In this document: one piece after another, positions 52,793 to 61,874 of the stretch
How positions within the stretch are numbered: the stretch's first letter is position 1
Layout of the letters: each line of letters begins with the position of its first letter
Assembly: GCA_035629075.1 (NCBI GenBank)
Contig: DASPIK010000049.1
Coordinates: 17,347 to 81,346, forward strand
DNA length: 64,000 nt
From: JAEZPW01 sp035629075
Lineage (GTDB): Bacteria; Acidobacteriota; Terriglobia; Terriglobales; Acidobacteriaceae
Reading direction: 5' to 3'
Translations under genes and position numbers: made by a program
The notes under the pieces: generated by a model
The model's database searches: none
Seen by the model: the letters and a program-made list of their open reading frames with translations, nothing else
Told to the model about the DNA's origin: nothing

Positions 52793-53227
52793 ATGAACTT
52801 CGATGCTCGCTTGAACAGCGCCTGGTGGGTGCTGCGCCTTGGTTTCGGGTTGGTCCCAATAGCGGCAGGAATGGACAAATTCTTCAACCTGCTTGCTGAC
52901 TGGCCCGCTTATTTGAGCCCGCTTGTCCCTCGCGTACTCCACCTGCAACCGGCCACTTTCATGCACCTCGTAGGGGTTATCGAAATCGCGGCAGGTGTGG
53001 TTGTGTTATCCCGCTTCACACGGTTTGGAGCCTACCTGGTCATGTTTTGGCTCCTCGGTATTGCCGCGAACCTCGTAAGTCAGGGCGCGTACCTGGATAT
53101 AGCCGTTCGCGACATCAGCATGTCTCTCGGCGCTTTCGCCCTCGCCAGACTCACCGAGGTCCGCGAATCCGTATTTTCGGCACACGAGACATCTCGCGTG
53201 GCAGATCGGTCACGAGTCGCGGCGTGA
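52793..53227 (+). CDS. DoxX-family membrane protein
   Basis: A 144-residue protein with four hydrophobic segments. It begins with NSAWWVLRLGFGLVPIAAGM followed by DKFFNLLADWP, a DoxX-like start, and has HLVGVIEIAAGVVVLSRFTR in the middle. The soluble tail is Ser/Arg-rich. It is divergent from the ECF sigma factor, and the close shared promoter region suggests it is a target. Role unknown; some DoxX proteins act in redox or thiol stress. Confidence 0.85.
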   Translation: MNFDARLNSAWWVLRLGFGLVPIAAGMDKFFNLLADWPAYLSPLVPRVLHLQPATFMHLVGVIEIAAGVVVLSRFTRFGAYLVMFWLLGIAANLVSQGAYLDIAVRDISMSLGAFALARLTEVRESVFSAHETSRVADRSRVAA

Positions 53228-53240
53228 ACATGACAAAAAA

Positions 53241-53264
53241 GGGCACGGTTCGCGAACCGTGCCC
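53241..53264 (-). terminator. Terminator of P5C dehydrogenase gene
   Basis: A perfect 12-bp inverted repeat, GGGCACGGTTCG with CGAACCGTGCCC, followed on the minus strand by TTTTTT. It lies between convergent DoxX and dehydrogenase genes and may stop both transcripts. Confidence 0.9.
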
Positions 53265-53282
53265 TCATGTCCCACAGCGGAG

Positions 53283-54860
53283 TTAGCTGATCTTCTTGCC
53301 GATGGACTTAGCCTGGGTGAAGAGATACATATAGTCCGGCCCGCCCGCTTTCGAGTCGGTGCCGCTCATGTTGAAGCCGCCGAACGGATGCGCGCCCACG
53401 ATGGCTCCCGTGCACTTGCGGTTCAGGTACAGGTTGCCGACGTGGAACTCTTCGATGGCCCGCTCCAGTTTCTTCTCGTCCTTGCTGTAAACCGCGCCCG
53501 TCAGGCCGAACTCGGTGTCGTTCGCCACCTTCAGGGCCTCGTCGTAATCCTTGACCTTGATGATCGCCAGCACAGGACCGAATATCTCTTCCTGCTCCAG
53601 CTTGGATCCCGCCGGGATGTCGGCGAATACGGTCGGCTCGATGAAGTAGCCGTCCTTGCCCTCAACGCGCTTTCCACCGGTAATCAGTCTTCCGTCCTTT
53701 TTGCCCTGCTCGATATACTCGAGGATCGAGTTCATCGAAGCTTCGTTGACTACCGCGCACATGTTCGGGTTCTCGGTAGGATCGCCGATCGTGATTTTCT
53801 CCACACGTGCTTTCAGTTTTTCGATGAAGTTGTCATAAATCTTCTCGTTCAGGATCAGTCGAGAGCAAGCCGAGCACTTCTGGCCCTGGAACCCGAACGC
53901 CGCCTGCGCGACACCTTCAACTGCGGCATCGATGTCCGCATCCGGTTCCACAATAATGGCGTCCTTGCCACCCATCTCGAGGATCACGCGCTTGATCCAG
54001 ATCTGGCCATCGGCTTTCTGTGCTGCTACCTGGTTGATGCGGAGGCCAACTTCACGCGAACCGGTGAATGCGATGTAACGAGTCTTCGGATGTGCAACCA
54101 ACGCATCCCCGAAGCTTGCGCCAGCGCCTGGGCAGAAGTTCACGACTCCATCGGGCAGGCCTGCTTCTTTCAAAATGTCTACTAACACACGGCAAATCGC
54201 AGGTGAATCCGAGGAGGGCTTCAGGATGACCGTATTGCCGGCAACGATAGATGCCACGGTCATGCCGGCCATGATCGCTCCGGGGAAGTTCCACGGTGGA
54301 ATTACAACGCCAACACCCAGTGGGATGTAGCGCAGCAGGTCCCGCTCGCCCGGCAATTGGACCGGCGGTTCAGCCTTGGCCAGTCGCAAAGCTTCTCTCG
54401 GGTAGAACTCGCAAAAATCAATCGTCTCGGCCGTATCCGCGTCCGCTTCCGCCCAGTTCTTGGCCACTTCGAAGACCATCCACGCCGAAAATTCATGTTT
54501 GCGCTTGCGGATGATCTCGCTTGCTCTGAACGCGACGGCAGCGCGTTCTTCGACCGGTGTACGGCTCCAGGTTTCAAATGCCTTAAGTGCCGCCGCCATC
54601 GCGGGTTCCACCTCAGCCGCGCCGGCCTTCTGGAACACACCAACTACTTCCGAGGGCTTTGCCGGATTGATCGATTTGATTTTGTCTTTTGTGAAAAGTT
54701 CTTTGCCGCCGATGATCAACGGGTACTCGCGGCCCAGTTCGCCGCGTACTTTCTCGATCGCGGCTTTCATTGCCTGTTGGTTTTCAGGCTTGGTGAAGTC
54801 AGTTAACGGCTCATTCTTGAACGGCTCAATTTCTGCTACAGGGCGGGTCACAGTGGCCAT
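53283..54860 (-). CDS. pruA: L-glutamate gamma-semialdehyde (P5C) dehydrogenase
   Basis: A 525-residue aldehyde dehydrogenase of the P5C branch (RocA-like, single enzyme rather than PutA fusion). It oxidises glutamate semialdehyde from proline or arginine catabolism to glutamate with NAD. Visible are the NAD site with VVIPPWNFPGAIMAG and VILKPSSDSP, the turn FTGSREVGLRIN, catalytic Glu in ILEMGGKDAII, catalytic Cys in GFQGQKCSACSR and the C-terminal PFGGFNMSGTDSKAGG. No proline dehydrogenase gene is in the window. A strong terminator follows. Confidence 0.94.
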   Translation of the reverse strand: MATVTRPVAEIEPFKNEPLTDFTKPENQQAMKAAIEKVRGELGREYPLIIGGKELFTKDKIKSINPAKPSEVVGVFQKAGAAEVEPAMAAALKAFETWSRTPVEERAAVAFRASEIIRKRKHEFSAWMVFEVAKNWAEADADTAETIDFCEFYPREALRLAKAEPPVQLPGERDLLRYIPLGVGVVIPPWNFPGAIMAGMTVASIVAGNTVILKPSSDSPAICRVLVDILKEAGLPDGVVNFCPGAGASFGDALVAHPKTRYIAFTGSREVGLRINQVAAQKADGQIWIKRVILEMGGKDAIIVEPDADIDAAVEGVAQAAFGFQGQKCSACSRLILNEKIYDNFIEKLKARVEKITIGDPTENPNMCAVVNEASMNSILEYIEQGKKDGRLITGGKRVEGKDGYFIEPTVFADIPAGSKLEQEEIFGPVLAIIKVKDYDEALKVANDTEFGLTGAVYSKDEKKLERAIEEFHVGNLYLNRKCTGAIVGAHPFGGFNMSGTDSKAGGPDYMYLFTQAKSIGKKIS

Positions 54861-55182
54861 AAGTGCATCCTCTCGGTTTTTGAGGTCCTTCCGGTCGGTG
54901 GCGGATCAGCGCAGTGCGGATCCGGCTCCGGTTGACGTCGGTATGGAACCCCTAACTGCGTGGGCGTAAACGGGAAAGTTTACCATCTCGCACCATGATC
55001 GCCCAACTCACCAAAACAGCTCTCAGCAGGCACATCCTACCCACTTACATGCGGAGTTCCCGGCCGACATGGTGGTGAGGAGGAGAACACACCATCTCCG
55101 CCGAGGGTAATCCCGCAACGGGCACCTCTGAATGACCATAATTCTTTGCTGATTGCTGAGCGCTGCCTGCCCTCCGGCCCTG
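54861..55182. other. Intergenic region upstream of pruA
   Basis: About 320 bp that should contain the pruA promoter. No convincing open frame is present. A short GCTGATTGCTGA-type repeat, like that near 37990, lies near 55148. Confidence 0.45.
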
Positions 55183-55401
55183 CTACTGCCGCATGGGCGA
55201 GTCACTCATACGAAAGTTGGTTCGAAAGTGTTCGGACAGCAGTTCTATGGCCTCACGGTTCTGTTGCGGATCTTCCTTGGCCAGATACTTCATGGCATCA
55301 ACGAGCATCTTCTGACCGTCAACGTAACGTGGATCCGATTCCCTCACCCGCTTGCGGCGATTGGGGTTGGGCCGTACCGGAATTGTTAAAACCTTGGCCA
55401 T
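55183..55401 (-). CDS. Small conserved-looking hypothetical protein
   Basis: A 72-residue protein starting MAKVLTIPVRPNPNRRKRVR. The second half is helical and acidic-basic mixed, QKMLVDAMKYLAKEDPQQN. No signal peptide or membrane segment. No family is recognised, but codon use is like the neighbours. Confidence 0.6.
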   Translation of the reverse strand: MAKVLTIPVRPNPNRRKRVRESDPRYVDGQKMLVDAMKYLAKEDPQQNREAIELLSEHFRTNFRMSDSPMRQ

Positions 55402-55539
55402 TTACCTCACCCAGTTGGCTAGTTGTGAGTAGGATAAGACGCAAAAGCGAGCGTCTTCAGTTGCCCGAAGTATAACGCTCGCTCCACTTTTCGTTCCACA
55501 AAGAATATGTACTCGCCAGTTATCTCTTGGCTTCTCCTA

Positions 55540-56241
55540 TCATCCCTGCGGCGAGATGACTTTCGTATTCGGCGCAGTCTTCAGTTTGAACACATCGGCT
55601 GAGATATTTTGGTTCAGTTTGATGTTCGAGTATTTCGCCAGGCGGTAATCGCCAGATGGCGAAAATAACTGCTGCTGCACGGAGACGCCCCTCGCTGGGT
55701 CGATCCAGAGGACAATCCTGTTGAAGTTGTTGCGGACCGACGCAGACTTCGGCGTCAACTCAAGTTTCTGCGTATCGATTCCGTCAACCCTTTCGCTTCC
55801 GGCATACTTCACGTCGAAGGACTTAAGCAGGTCGTGGCCACGCCCGCCGAAGCCCAGCACCAGAAAGCTTTCGACTTCGGACTTGTTCTTTCCAACGTTG
55901 TACTTCGTAACCTGCCCCATGGTTGGCTGATATACCTGCACGCTGCTTCCGGAAAACAGCACATACTTATTGTCCGGTTGCCCATTGTGCTGGTTGATGT
56001 CGGCAGCCATTTGCACGCCCTTTGACTCGCGGCGGAAGTAAATCGTGCCCTTCTGGTAATCGTGCTCCTCGACAACTTTCGTGTACTGGTCCCAGACGAA
56101 ATCTGCCTGCGCCGATTTGAAATTCGCCGCAGCCGCGTCCATCTGAGTCAACACCTTCTCCAGATTGCCATTCTGCGCCACGGCAAACGTGCAGCAAAGC
56201 ACGACGATGACAAAACCGATTAACAGAAAAGCACGTTTCAT
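55540..56241 (-). CDS. LolA-like outer-membrane lipoprotein carrier family protein
   Basis: A 233-residue periplasmic protein. The ATG at 56241 follows AAAGGATAAAAG; the frame opens 16 codons earlier. A signal peptide ends near TFAVAQ. The body has NLEKVLTQMDAAAANFKSAQ and YFRRESKGVQMAADINQ, and IVLWIDPARGVSVQQQLFSP near the C-terminus, the LolA / LolA-like beta-sheet pattern. LolA ferries lipoproteins across the periplasm, but LolA-like relatives have other roles. The gene for a small membrane protein lies just upstream in the same direction. Confidence 0.83.
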   Translation of the reverse strand: MKRAFLLIGFVIVVLCCTFAVAQNGNLEKVLTQMDAAAANFKSAQADFVWDQYTKVVEEHDYQKGTIYFRRESKGVQMAADINQHNGQPDNKYVLFSGSSVQVYQPTMGQVTKYNVGKNKSEVESFLVLGFGGRGHDLLKSFDVKYAGSERVDGIDTQKLELTPKSASVRNNFNRIVLWIDPARGVSVQQQLFSPSGDYRLAKYSNIKLNQNISADVFKLKTAPNTKVISPQG

Positions 56242-56298
56242 ATCTTTTATCCTTTGAGTCGCCTGCCCGAGCGGACGCACGGGAAGCATCGCGCCGAA

Positions 56299-56673
56299 CT
56301 ACCGGTAGGGCCGCCGCACCCAGACTTTGTAAGTCTTGACCTGTCCGCGGTCGTCTTTCACGACTTCATACTTCGTGATTTCCGCTTCTCCTGCAATCGG
56401 TTCCACCACGCGCAGCAAGTCGCGCCGGACCGACTCATCATCCGCGCTGCGAATGGCTGAGGAGTCGATCTGGTAGATAAAGCTGTCTGCGTCCGGAAGA
56501 ACGACTACTCCGGTTTGATGCGGAATCCGCTCTGTCGGTTTGTCGTTGAAAACCCAGCGAGGCGTCAGGAAGATGAAGGCCAGGATCAACGTGACCATCA
56601 CGTCATAGTGAAGGCTACCTCGCGGGTGCGTCCACCAGATGTAGCTCCGAATTGTCTGCCACAGTTTCGACAT
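56299..56673 (-). CDS. Membrane protein of unknown function
   Basis: A 124-residue protein from ATG 56673 (MSKLWQTIRSYIWWTHPRGS); the frame opens 18 codons earlier. One membrane helix (YDVMVTLILAFIFLTPRWVF) is followed by a soluble domain of about 75 residues with RRDLLRVVEPIAGEAEITKY. It lies about 60 bp upstream of the LolA-like gene in the same direction, so the two may be an operon. No family recognised. Confidence 0.7.
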   Translation of the reverse strand: MSKLWQTIRSYIWWTHPRGSLHYDVMVTLILAFIFLTPRWVFNDKPTERIPHQTGVVVLPDADSFIYQIDSSAIRSADDESVRRDLLRVVEPIAGEAEITKYEVVKDDRGQVKTYKVWVRRPYR

Positions 56674-56782
56674 GTTGGTCAGGTGAGTGTGTTTGAGCCG
56701 CGCAAGCACGTGCGCGGCTGCATTCACATTACAGTCTAGTTTCGCGATTGCACGCTTTCAATGATTAAATGAGCAGCGATTC

Positions 56783-58078
56783 CTAGGCCCGTCTCGGCTC
56801 GATACGGCCCACACCACCCATGTAAGGCCTGAGCGCCTCCGGAACCACAACACTGCCGTCGGCCTGCTGATAATTTTCCAGAATCGCCACCCACGTTCGG
56901 CCTACTGCGAGCCCGCTGCCGTTCAGAGTGTGCACTAACTCCGTGCCTTTCTTGCCTTCTGGGCGGTAACGAATATTCGCTCGTCGCGCCTGGAACGACT
57001 CGAAGTTGGAACATGACGAAATCTCGCGGTAAAGCTGCTGGCCCGGTAACCAGACTTCCAGGTCGTATGTCTTCGCAGACGAGAAGCCCATATCGCCAGT
57101 GCACAGCAACACGACCCGATAATGCAAACCCAGCTTCTGCAGCACTGTTTCGGCATCTTGGGTCAGCTTTTCGTGCTCGGCGTAGGAGTCCTCCGGTTTC
57201 GCGAACTTCACAAGCTCGACTTTCTGGAATTGGTGCTGCCGGATGATGCCGCGCACATCCTTCCCATAAGAACCAGCTTCGCTGCGGAAGCAAGGTGTAT
57301 ACGCGGTGAGCGAGACTGACAGCTTTGCCGCATCGATCGTTTCGTTGCGATAGAGATTTGTCACCGGAACCTCAGCCGTGGGCACCAGGTAGAGGTTCTT
57401 GTCTCCATGCGGCACCTTGAAAAGGTCCTCTTCGAATTTCGGCAACTGCCCAGTCCCGAACATCGAATCCGCATTCACCATGTACGGCGGGAGCACTTCC
57501 GTATAGCCGTGCTCGCGCGTGTGAAGGTCGAGCATGAAGTTGGCAAGGGCACGTTCCAGCTTCGCGCCCTGGTCCCAATAGACAGCAAAGCGCGCGCCAG
57601 ACAGCTTCGCAGCTCGTTCCAAATCGAGCACTCCTAGATCCTCGCCGAGCTCCCAATGTGGCTTGGGCGTGAAATCGAATTTCGGCGCTTCGCCCCACGT
57701 GCGCACCACCTTGTTGTCGTGCTCGTCTTTGCCAACGGGCACGCTGTCGTGCGGCAGGTTGGGCAGCGTGATCAGGATCTGCCGCATGGCCGAGTCTTCG
57801 ACCTCGGCTCTTTTTTCAAGCTCCTCTATTTTGGCGCGCAGACTTTTGTTCTCTTCGATGAGCGCCGTCGCATCCTGCTTGGCTTTCTTGAGCTGGGCGA
57901 TCTGTTCCGTCGCTTGATTGCGGCGCGCCTTCAACTGTTCCGCCTCGGTGATGGCCTGACGGCGCTGAGAGTCGATTTGACGAAAGTCTTTCAGCACCTC
58001 ATCGGGGTTCATGCCACGCTGGCGAAGCTTCTCTTCAACAACGTCCAGATGTTCGCGTACGAATGCAAGATCGAGCAT
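56783..58078 (-). CDS. serS: Seryl-tRNA synthetase
   Basis: A 431-residue class II synthetase. The N-terminal coiled coil (about 28-105, ITEAEQLKARRNQATEQIAQ) binds the tRNA(Ser) long variable arm. Catalytic motifs include the motif-2 loop with TPCFRSEAGSYGKDVRGIIR and motif 3 with LNGSGLAVGRTWVAILENYQ. Length and order are normal. It is followed downstream by a short membrane-protein gene on the same strand. tRNA-Ser is at 22717 in this window. Confidence 0.97.
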   Translation of the reverse strand: MLDLAFVREHLDVVEEKLRQRGMNPDEVLKDFRQIDSQRRQAITEAEQLKARRNQATEQIAQLKKAKQDATALIEENKSLRAKIEELEKRAEVEDSAMRQILITLPNLPHDSVPVGKDEHDNKVVRTWGEAPKFDFTPKPHWELGEDLGVLDLERAAKLSGARFAVYWDQGAKLERALANFMLDLHTREHGYTEVLPPYMVNADSMFGTGQLPKFEEDLFKVPHGDKNLYLVPTAEVPVTNLYRNETIDAAKLSVSLTAYTPCFRSEAGSYGKDVRGIIRQHQFQKVELVKFAKPEDSYAEHEKLTQDAETVLQKLGLHYRVVLLCTGDMGFSSAKTYDLEVWLPGQQLYREISSCSNFESFQARRANIRYRPEGKKGTELVHTLNGSGLAVGRTWVAILENYQQADGSVVVPEALRPYMGGVGRIEPRRA

Positions 58079-58179
58079 AAGAGAGCTACTCTAACGGAAA
58101 TTGAGGCAGAAATGAACCTTAGGGCGGTTAAGCCCCAAGGCGGCCATTTCGAGTTACAATTTTCGCCGGAGTGGTGGCC

Positions 58180-58515
58180 ATGACTAGGCGCCGCGTTCTG
58201 GCTGCTGTTTGCCTTCTGGTGATCACGTTTTTGACCGCTTGTGGAGGCGGCATTTTTTTCGTTAGTACCGGCACAGACGGTACTAACGTCATCGTCGCCA
58301 GCGGAACCTGCACGACCGTCCAGCTGTCCAACGTGATTGGTCCTGACGGCGGCTTTGTCGTCGTCACCGCAGTTACGCTGCTGAATAACGGTGTTTCGAC
58401 GGGCTTCAACTTTTGCGGGAACCAGGTCAGCCAATTCGCCGTGAACAGTCTTGTGACCGTTCACTTCACGAATGGACCGACTTGTGCCACGCCCACAGCC
58501 ATTCTCATTGGTTGA
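58180..58515 (+). CDS. Small lipoprotein, unknown
   Basis: A 111-residue protein from ATG 58180; a GTG three codons upstream is also possible. The signal segment MTRRRVLAAVCLLVITFLTA ends in lipobox LTAC, followed by GGG and a Thr/Val-rich beta body with three Cys residues (GTCTT, FNFCG, PTCAT). No catalytic motif. Adjacent to serS but divergent. Confidence 0.65.
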   Translation: MTRRRVLAAVCLLVITFLTACGGGIFFVSTGTDGTNVIVASGTCTTVQLSNVIGPDGGFVVVTAVTLLNNGVSTGFNFCGNQVSQFAVNSLVTVHFTNGPTCATPTAILIG

Positions 58516-58568
58516 AGCAACTCAAGTAATTCTGGACTCCGCCGATGTGCTCAGCAAGAGCAAGGTTC

Positions 58569-58976
58569 ATGGGACCGTTCGACTGGAAGCCTGAATATAG
58601 CGTCAATGTCAGCAAGTTCGACCAGCAACATAAGCGCATTCTGTTGCTCGCAGGAAATCTGCAGGCAGCCTTCTCGGCTGGCAGAAAACGCGATTCTCTT
58701 TCGCGCTTGCTGCGTGACTTCTTCACCTACACCGCTCTCCATTTCGCTGACGAGGAAGAATGCCTAGCCAGGCACTCTTACCCCGAGCTTGAGCACCATC
58801 GCTTCGAACACGCCCAACTCATTTTGAAGTTGACTGCTGCTCAGAACTCGTCCGATTTCGGAGAAGCGGATTCCGGCGCGGAATTAATGGAGTTCCTCCG
58901 TCGCTGGCTGGTCAATCACTTCTTGCAGACCGATGCTCGATTCGGCGACTACCTAAACAAGCTTGGCGTCTATTGA
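58569..58976 (+). CDS. Bacteriohemerythrin
   Basis: A 135-residue hemerythrin. The diiron ligands are visible: DQQHKRIL, ALHFADEEECL, HHRFEHAQL and WLVNHFLQTDARFGDYL, giving the H...HxxxE...HxxxH...HxxxxD pattern. The N-terminus is GPFDWKPEYSVNVSKFDQQH. Such proteins bind O2 or NO for storage, delivery or sensing. ATG 58569 is preferred over an upstream ATG at 58545. Confidence 0.93.
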   Translation: MGPFDWKPEYSVNVSKFDQQHKRILLLAGNLQAAFSAGRKRDSLSRLLRDFFTYTALHFADEEECLARHSYPELEHHRFEHAQLILKLTAAQNSSDFGEADSGAELMEFLRRWLVNHFLQTDARFGDYLNKLGVY

Positions 58977-59152
58977 CAAAGCGCTTAGGACTCCACTGTT
59001 CGGTCATCCACTCCGGTGTCGTAAACTGTTGTCATGCAATGTCGCAAAAGTGCTGTTCCTCACAGTAGTCTAAGGCTGGGGAGCCGCGGTTCGAGATCGC
59101 CGATCGTGTCCAACCCTCGTGTGGTTCGAACAGCTATGGTGGAGGTCAATTG

Positions 59153-60109
59153 ATGAGAAGAATCCATCCGCCGGCAATGAGGCGTGGAACCCGCCCGAAT
59201 TTGGCTGTGAGCTTCGCGGGTCTGGACTTGAAGAACCCGATCCTCGCCGCGAGCGGCACTTTCGGCTATGGCATAGAGTTTGAAGACATTGTCTCGCTAG
59301 ACAAACTCGGAGGGTTCGTCGTCAAGGGCTTGTCGCGTGAGCCAATGCCCGGCAATCCACCGCCCCGCCTCTATGAAACCGCGGCGGGCATGTTGAACTC
59401 CATCGGGCTTCAGAACATCGGCGCTCGAGCGTTCATCGAAGAAAAGCTTCCACTGCTCCGCAAGAAACGCGACATCGTAGTTCTGGCAAACATTTTCGGC
59501 TACACGCGCGAGGACTACGAAGAGACCATCCACATCCTGAACGAGGCCGACGGCATCGCCGCATACGAGTTGAACGTCTCCTGCCCGAACGTGAAGCGAG
59601 GAGGCATCGCCTTCGGCAGCGACCCCGTACTGCTGGAAGAAGTCGTTGCCGCCGCAAAGAATGCAGCGACTCGCCCGCTGATCGTGAAGCTCTCGCCCAA
59701 CGTGACCAGCATCGCCGCAATGGCGCGTGCCGCTCAGAACGCCGGTGCGGATGCGATTTCGCTCGTGAACACATTCTTGGCCATGTCGATCGACCCAGAG
59801 ACTCGAAAGCCACGAATCTCAAACATCACCGCTGGCCTCTCTGGCCCCGCGATCAAGCCCATAGCCGTGCGCATGGTTTATGAGGCGGCGCATGCAGTCG
59901 ATATTCCCGTCATCGGCATGGGTGGTGTCACCTCCGCCGAAGATGTAGTCGAGTTCATGTTGGCTGGTGCCTGTGCTGTGGAGGTAGGAACTGCTAACTA
60001 CTGGGATCCCTGTGCAACCGAAAAAATCGTGGATGCTCTCGAGGGCTGGTGCATGGAGCATCGCGTTGACCGCATCACAGACCTGATCGGCGGGATGGTC
60101 ACCGATTGA
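59153..60109 (+). CDS. pyrD: Dihydroorotate dehydrogenase (class 1)
   Basis: A 318-residue flavoenzyme of pyrimidine synthesis. The ATG at 59153 follows GGAGG at a good distance. It contains LDLKNPILAASGTFGYGIEF, the catalytic Cys in YELNVSCPNVKRGG (Cys is the class 1 base, Ser is used by class 2), and IPVIGMGGVTSAEDVVEFML with VEVGTANYWDP at the FMN phosphate site. Residues fit class 1B, which needs a PyrK partner; no pyrK gene is next to it here. Confidence 0.95.
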   Translation: MRRIHPPAMRRGTRPNLAVSFAGLDLKNPILAASGTFGYGIEFEDIVSLDKLGGFVVKGLSREPMPGNPPPRLYETAAGMLNSIGLQNIGARAFIEEKLPLLRKKRDIVVLANIFGYTREDYEETIHILNEADGIAAYELNVSCPNVKRGGIAFGSDPVLLEEVVAAAKNAATRPLIVKLSPNVTSIAAMARAAQNAGADAISLVNTFLAMSIDPETRKPRISNITAGLSGPAIKPIAVRMVYEAAHAVDIPVIGMGGVTSAEDVVEFMLAGACAVEVGTANYWDPCATEKIVDALEGWCMEHRVDRITDLIGGMVTD

Positions 60110-60158
60110 GTAGTTGGCTCATTTGCCAACTCAGGATCGAAGCTCAAGCCCCAGTGAC

Positions 60159-60608
60159 TCAATGATTCATTGGTTCGATGATTCTTACTCGTAGCTCTTC
60201 AGGGATGCGTTCCCTGATCTCCGGGGGCAGGCGATCATGCACACGGCGAGCGCCGAGTCGGGCCGCGTCTACCATGATCAGCGGAGCGGGTGTAACAACG
60301 GCCACTATCAGCCACACAAGGATGGAAAGCGCGAAGCCGGCTAGAGCAGCCAATTCCAACCAGAACGTATGCCGCGGCGCGAGATGATGAATCACCCCGA
60401 ACGCAAGCAGGAAAACGACAGCTGACACCGTCGCCAGCACGATGAGGGATATGTCAATTGTGCGATGCAGGCGGCGTTTGTACTGACAGTGCTGACAGGC
60501 GTCGAAGTGCGCCTCGTAATCGACGCGCATGTCGGGTGATATGCCGGAGATGTCATATCGCCACCCGGCGAGAATATCTCCGACGACCTTGTCCATGCAC
60601 TTGTTCAT
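60159..60608 (-). CDS. Two-helix membrane protein with HxxxCxxC motif
   Basis: A 149-residue protein from ATG 60608, which avoids overlap with the MBL gene. The N-terminal cytosolic part has YEAHFDACQHCQYKRR, an anti-sigma-like zinc motif (HxxxCxxC). Two membrane helices follow (about 52-71, LIVLATVSAVVFLLAFGVIH, and about 82-105, with LAALAGFALSILVWLIVAVV). A basic C-terminal tail follows. No sigma gene is adjacent. The motif is suggestive of anti-sigma or redox-sensing roles. Confidence 0.75.
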   Translation of the reverse strand: MNKCMDKVVGDILAGWRYDISGISPDMRVDYEAHFDACQHCQYKRRLHRTIDISLIVLATVSAVVFLLAFGVIHHLAPRHTFWLELAALAGFALSILVWLIVAVVTPAPLIMVDAARLGARRVHDRLPPEIRERIPEELRVRIIEPMNH

Positions 60609-60616
60609 TCGAAGAC

Positions 60617-61417
60617 TTACAAACAAACCGTCTCCAGTGGCTGGTCCTGCAGCGCCAGCAGAATGCGATTCTGAATCAGACCAACCCGCCCGCCCAGTGC
60701 TTTCTCAGCAGCGTCCCTGGCAATTTCCGGATGGTTATTCGCTTCCGAAAGGTGCGCGAGGATCAGGAATGCCGCGGCCCCATCATAATCTGTGGCAAAG
60801 AATTCCGCGAGCGCATCATTGGACAGGTGTCCTTTCTTGCTTAGCACACGCTGTTTTACCGCCCACGGATATGGGCCTGATCGCAACATCTCGAGGTCAT
60901 GGTTCGATTCCACCATGAGGCAATCGCAGCTGCGCACGAAGTACTTGACGTTTTCCGGCATGTAGCCCAAATCAGTAACGACACCTAGCCTAACGCCTTC
61001 CGCACGAAAAGCGAACCCAACGGGGTCTACCGAGTCATGCGGGATCGTAAACGGCATAACTTCAACGTCCCCGATGTGAAACGCACGCCCGGCCTCAAAC
61101 GTCTCAAGCATTGCCAACCGCTCGCCGTCGTACCTGTCGCGCACACTGCGCCACCATTGTTCGTGCGTAGCGGATGTCATGAAAACCGGAATCTTCAGCT
61201 TTCTAGCCAACACGAAAACGCCGTTCACGTGATCGCTGTGTTCGTGGGATACAAGGATGGCGTTCAGCGCGTAGGGATCGAGTCCTGCCTGTTGCATGCG
61301 ACGCAACGTTTCACGGCAGGAGAAGCCCGCATCCACCAAAATCCTGGTATTGCTACTGCATACGACCGTGCTGTTGCCCTTGCTGCCGCTACCCAGCACA
61401 GTGAGTGTCACTGCCAT
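60617..61417 (-). CDS. MBL-fold metallohydrolase (YycJ-like)
   Basis: A 266-residue metallo-beta-lactamase-fold protein from ATG 61417. It starts AVTLTVLGSGSKGNSTVVCS and has HxHxDH in VSHEHSDHVNGV, with a later His in TIPHDSVDPVGFAFRAEGVR and Asp in VTDLG. This is the YycJ (WalJ)-like exonuclease branch. YycJ homologues were linked to cell division and DNA repair in Firmicutes. It is followed 8 bp later by the two-helix membrane protein gene in the same direction. Confidence 0.88.
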   Translation of the reverse strand: MAVTLTVLGSGSKGNSTVVCSSNTRILVDAGFSCRETLRRMQQAGLDPYALNAILVSHEHSDHVNGVFVLARKLKIPVFMTSATHEQWWRSVRDRYDGERLAMLETFEAGRAFHIGDVEVMPFTIPHDSVDPVGFAFRAEGVRLGVVTDLGYMPENVKYFVRSCDCLMVESNHDLEMLRSGPYPWAVKQRVLSKKGHLSNDALAEFFATDYDGAAAFLILAHLSEANNHPEIARDAAEKALGGRVGLIQNRILLALQDQPLETVCL

Positions 61418-61464
61418 GAGCGCAGCATAGCGGCTACAAAGCACAAAAGGGAGTAACTAGTCAG

Positions 61465-61863
61465 TCAACTTCGAGGATTGTCTTTTATTCCACCCGCAGC
61501 CGTAGTCGCTGGCTCATCAGCCTTTCCGAAAAGGCCTGCCACCATGCTGCGCATCGCAAATCCACCGGCCGCACCGACAAAAGCCGGCAACAGGGCTCCG
61601 AACGACAGCAGAACAGCACCGCGCTGAACTGGGTGGCCACGAAGAATGAGATAAAGCTCTGCGGCAGGAGCCGCAAATCCAATCAACAAACCCCAGATCC
61701 AAAATCGTTTCGGAGAGATAAGGGCCGTTGCGAGCGCGAAAGCCATCGCAGCGAGCAACCCTAAGTTCAGGTCGCCGAATAAAACTTGCACCCAGCCGGT
61801 TAGAACCGCCAGTGCCAGCGCTAGGGCTAGAACGGATTTACGAAGCTTGCGATTCTCACCCAT
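61465..61863 (-). CDS. Membrane protein, unknown
   Basis: A 132-residue protein from ATG 61863 (MGENRKLRKSVLALALALAV); the frame opens further upstream, overlapping the next gene. It has about four hydrophobic segments and is Ala/Leu/Gly-rich, with a soluble Gly/Ala/Asp tail. No family recognised. Confidence 0.65.
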   Translation of the reverse strand: MGENRKLRKSVLALALALAVLTGWVQVLFGDLNLGLLAAMAFALATALISPKRFWIWGLLIGFAAPAAELYLILRGHPVQRGAVLLSFGALLPAFVGAAGGFAMRSMVAGLFGKADEPATTAAGGIKDNPRS

Positions 61864-61874
61864 TCCACGCACCA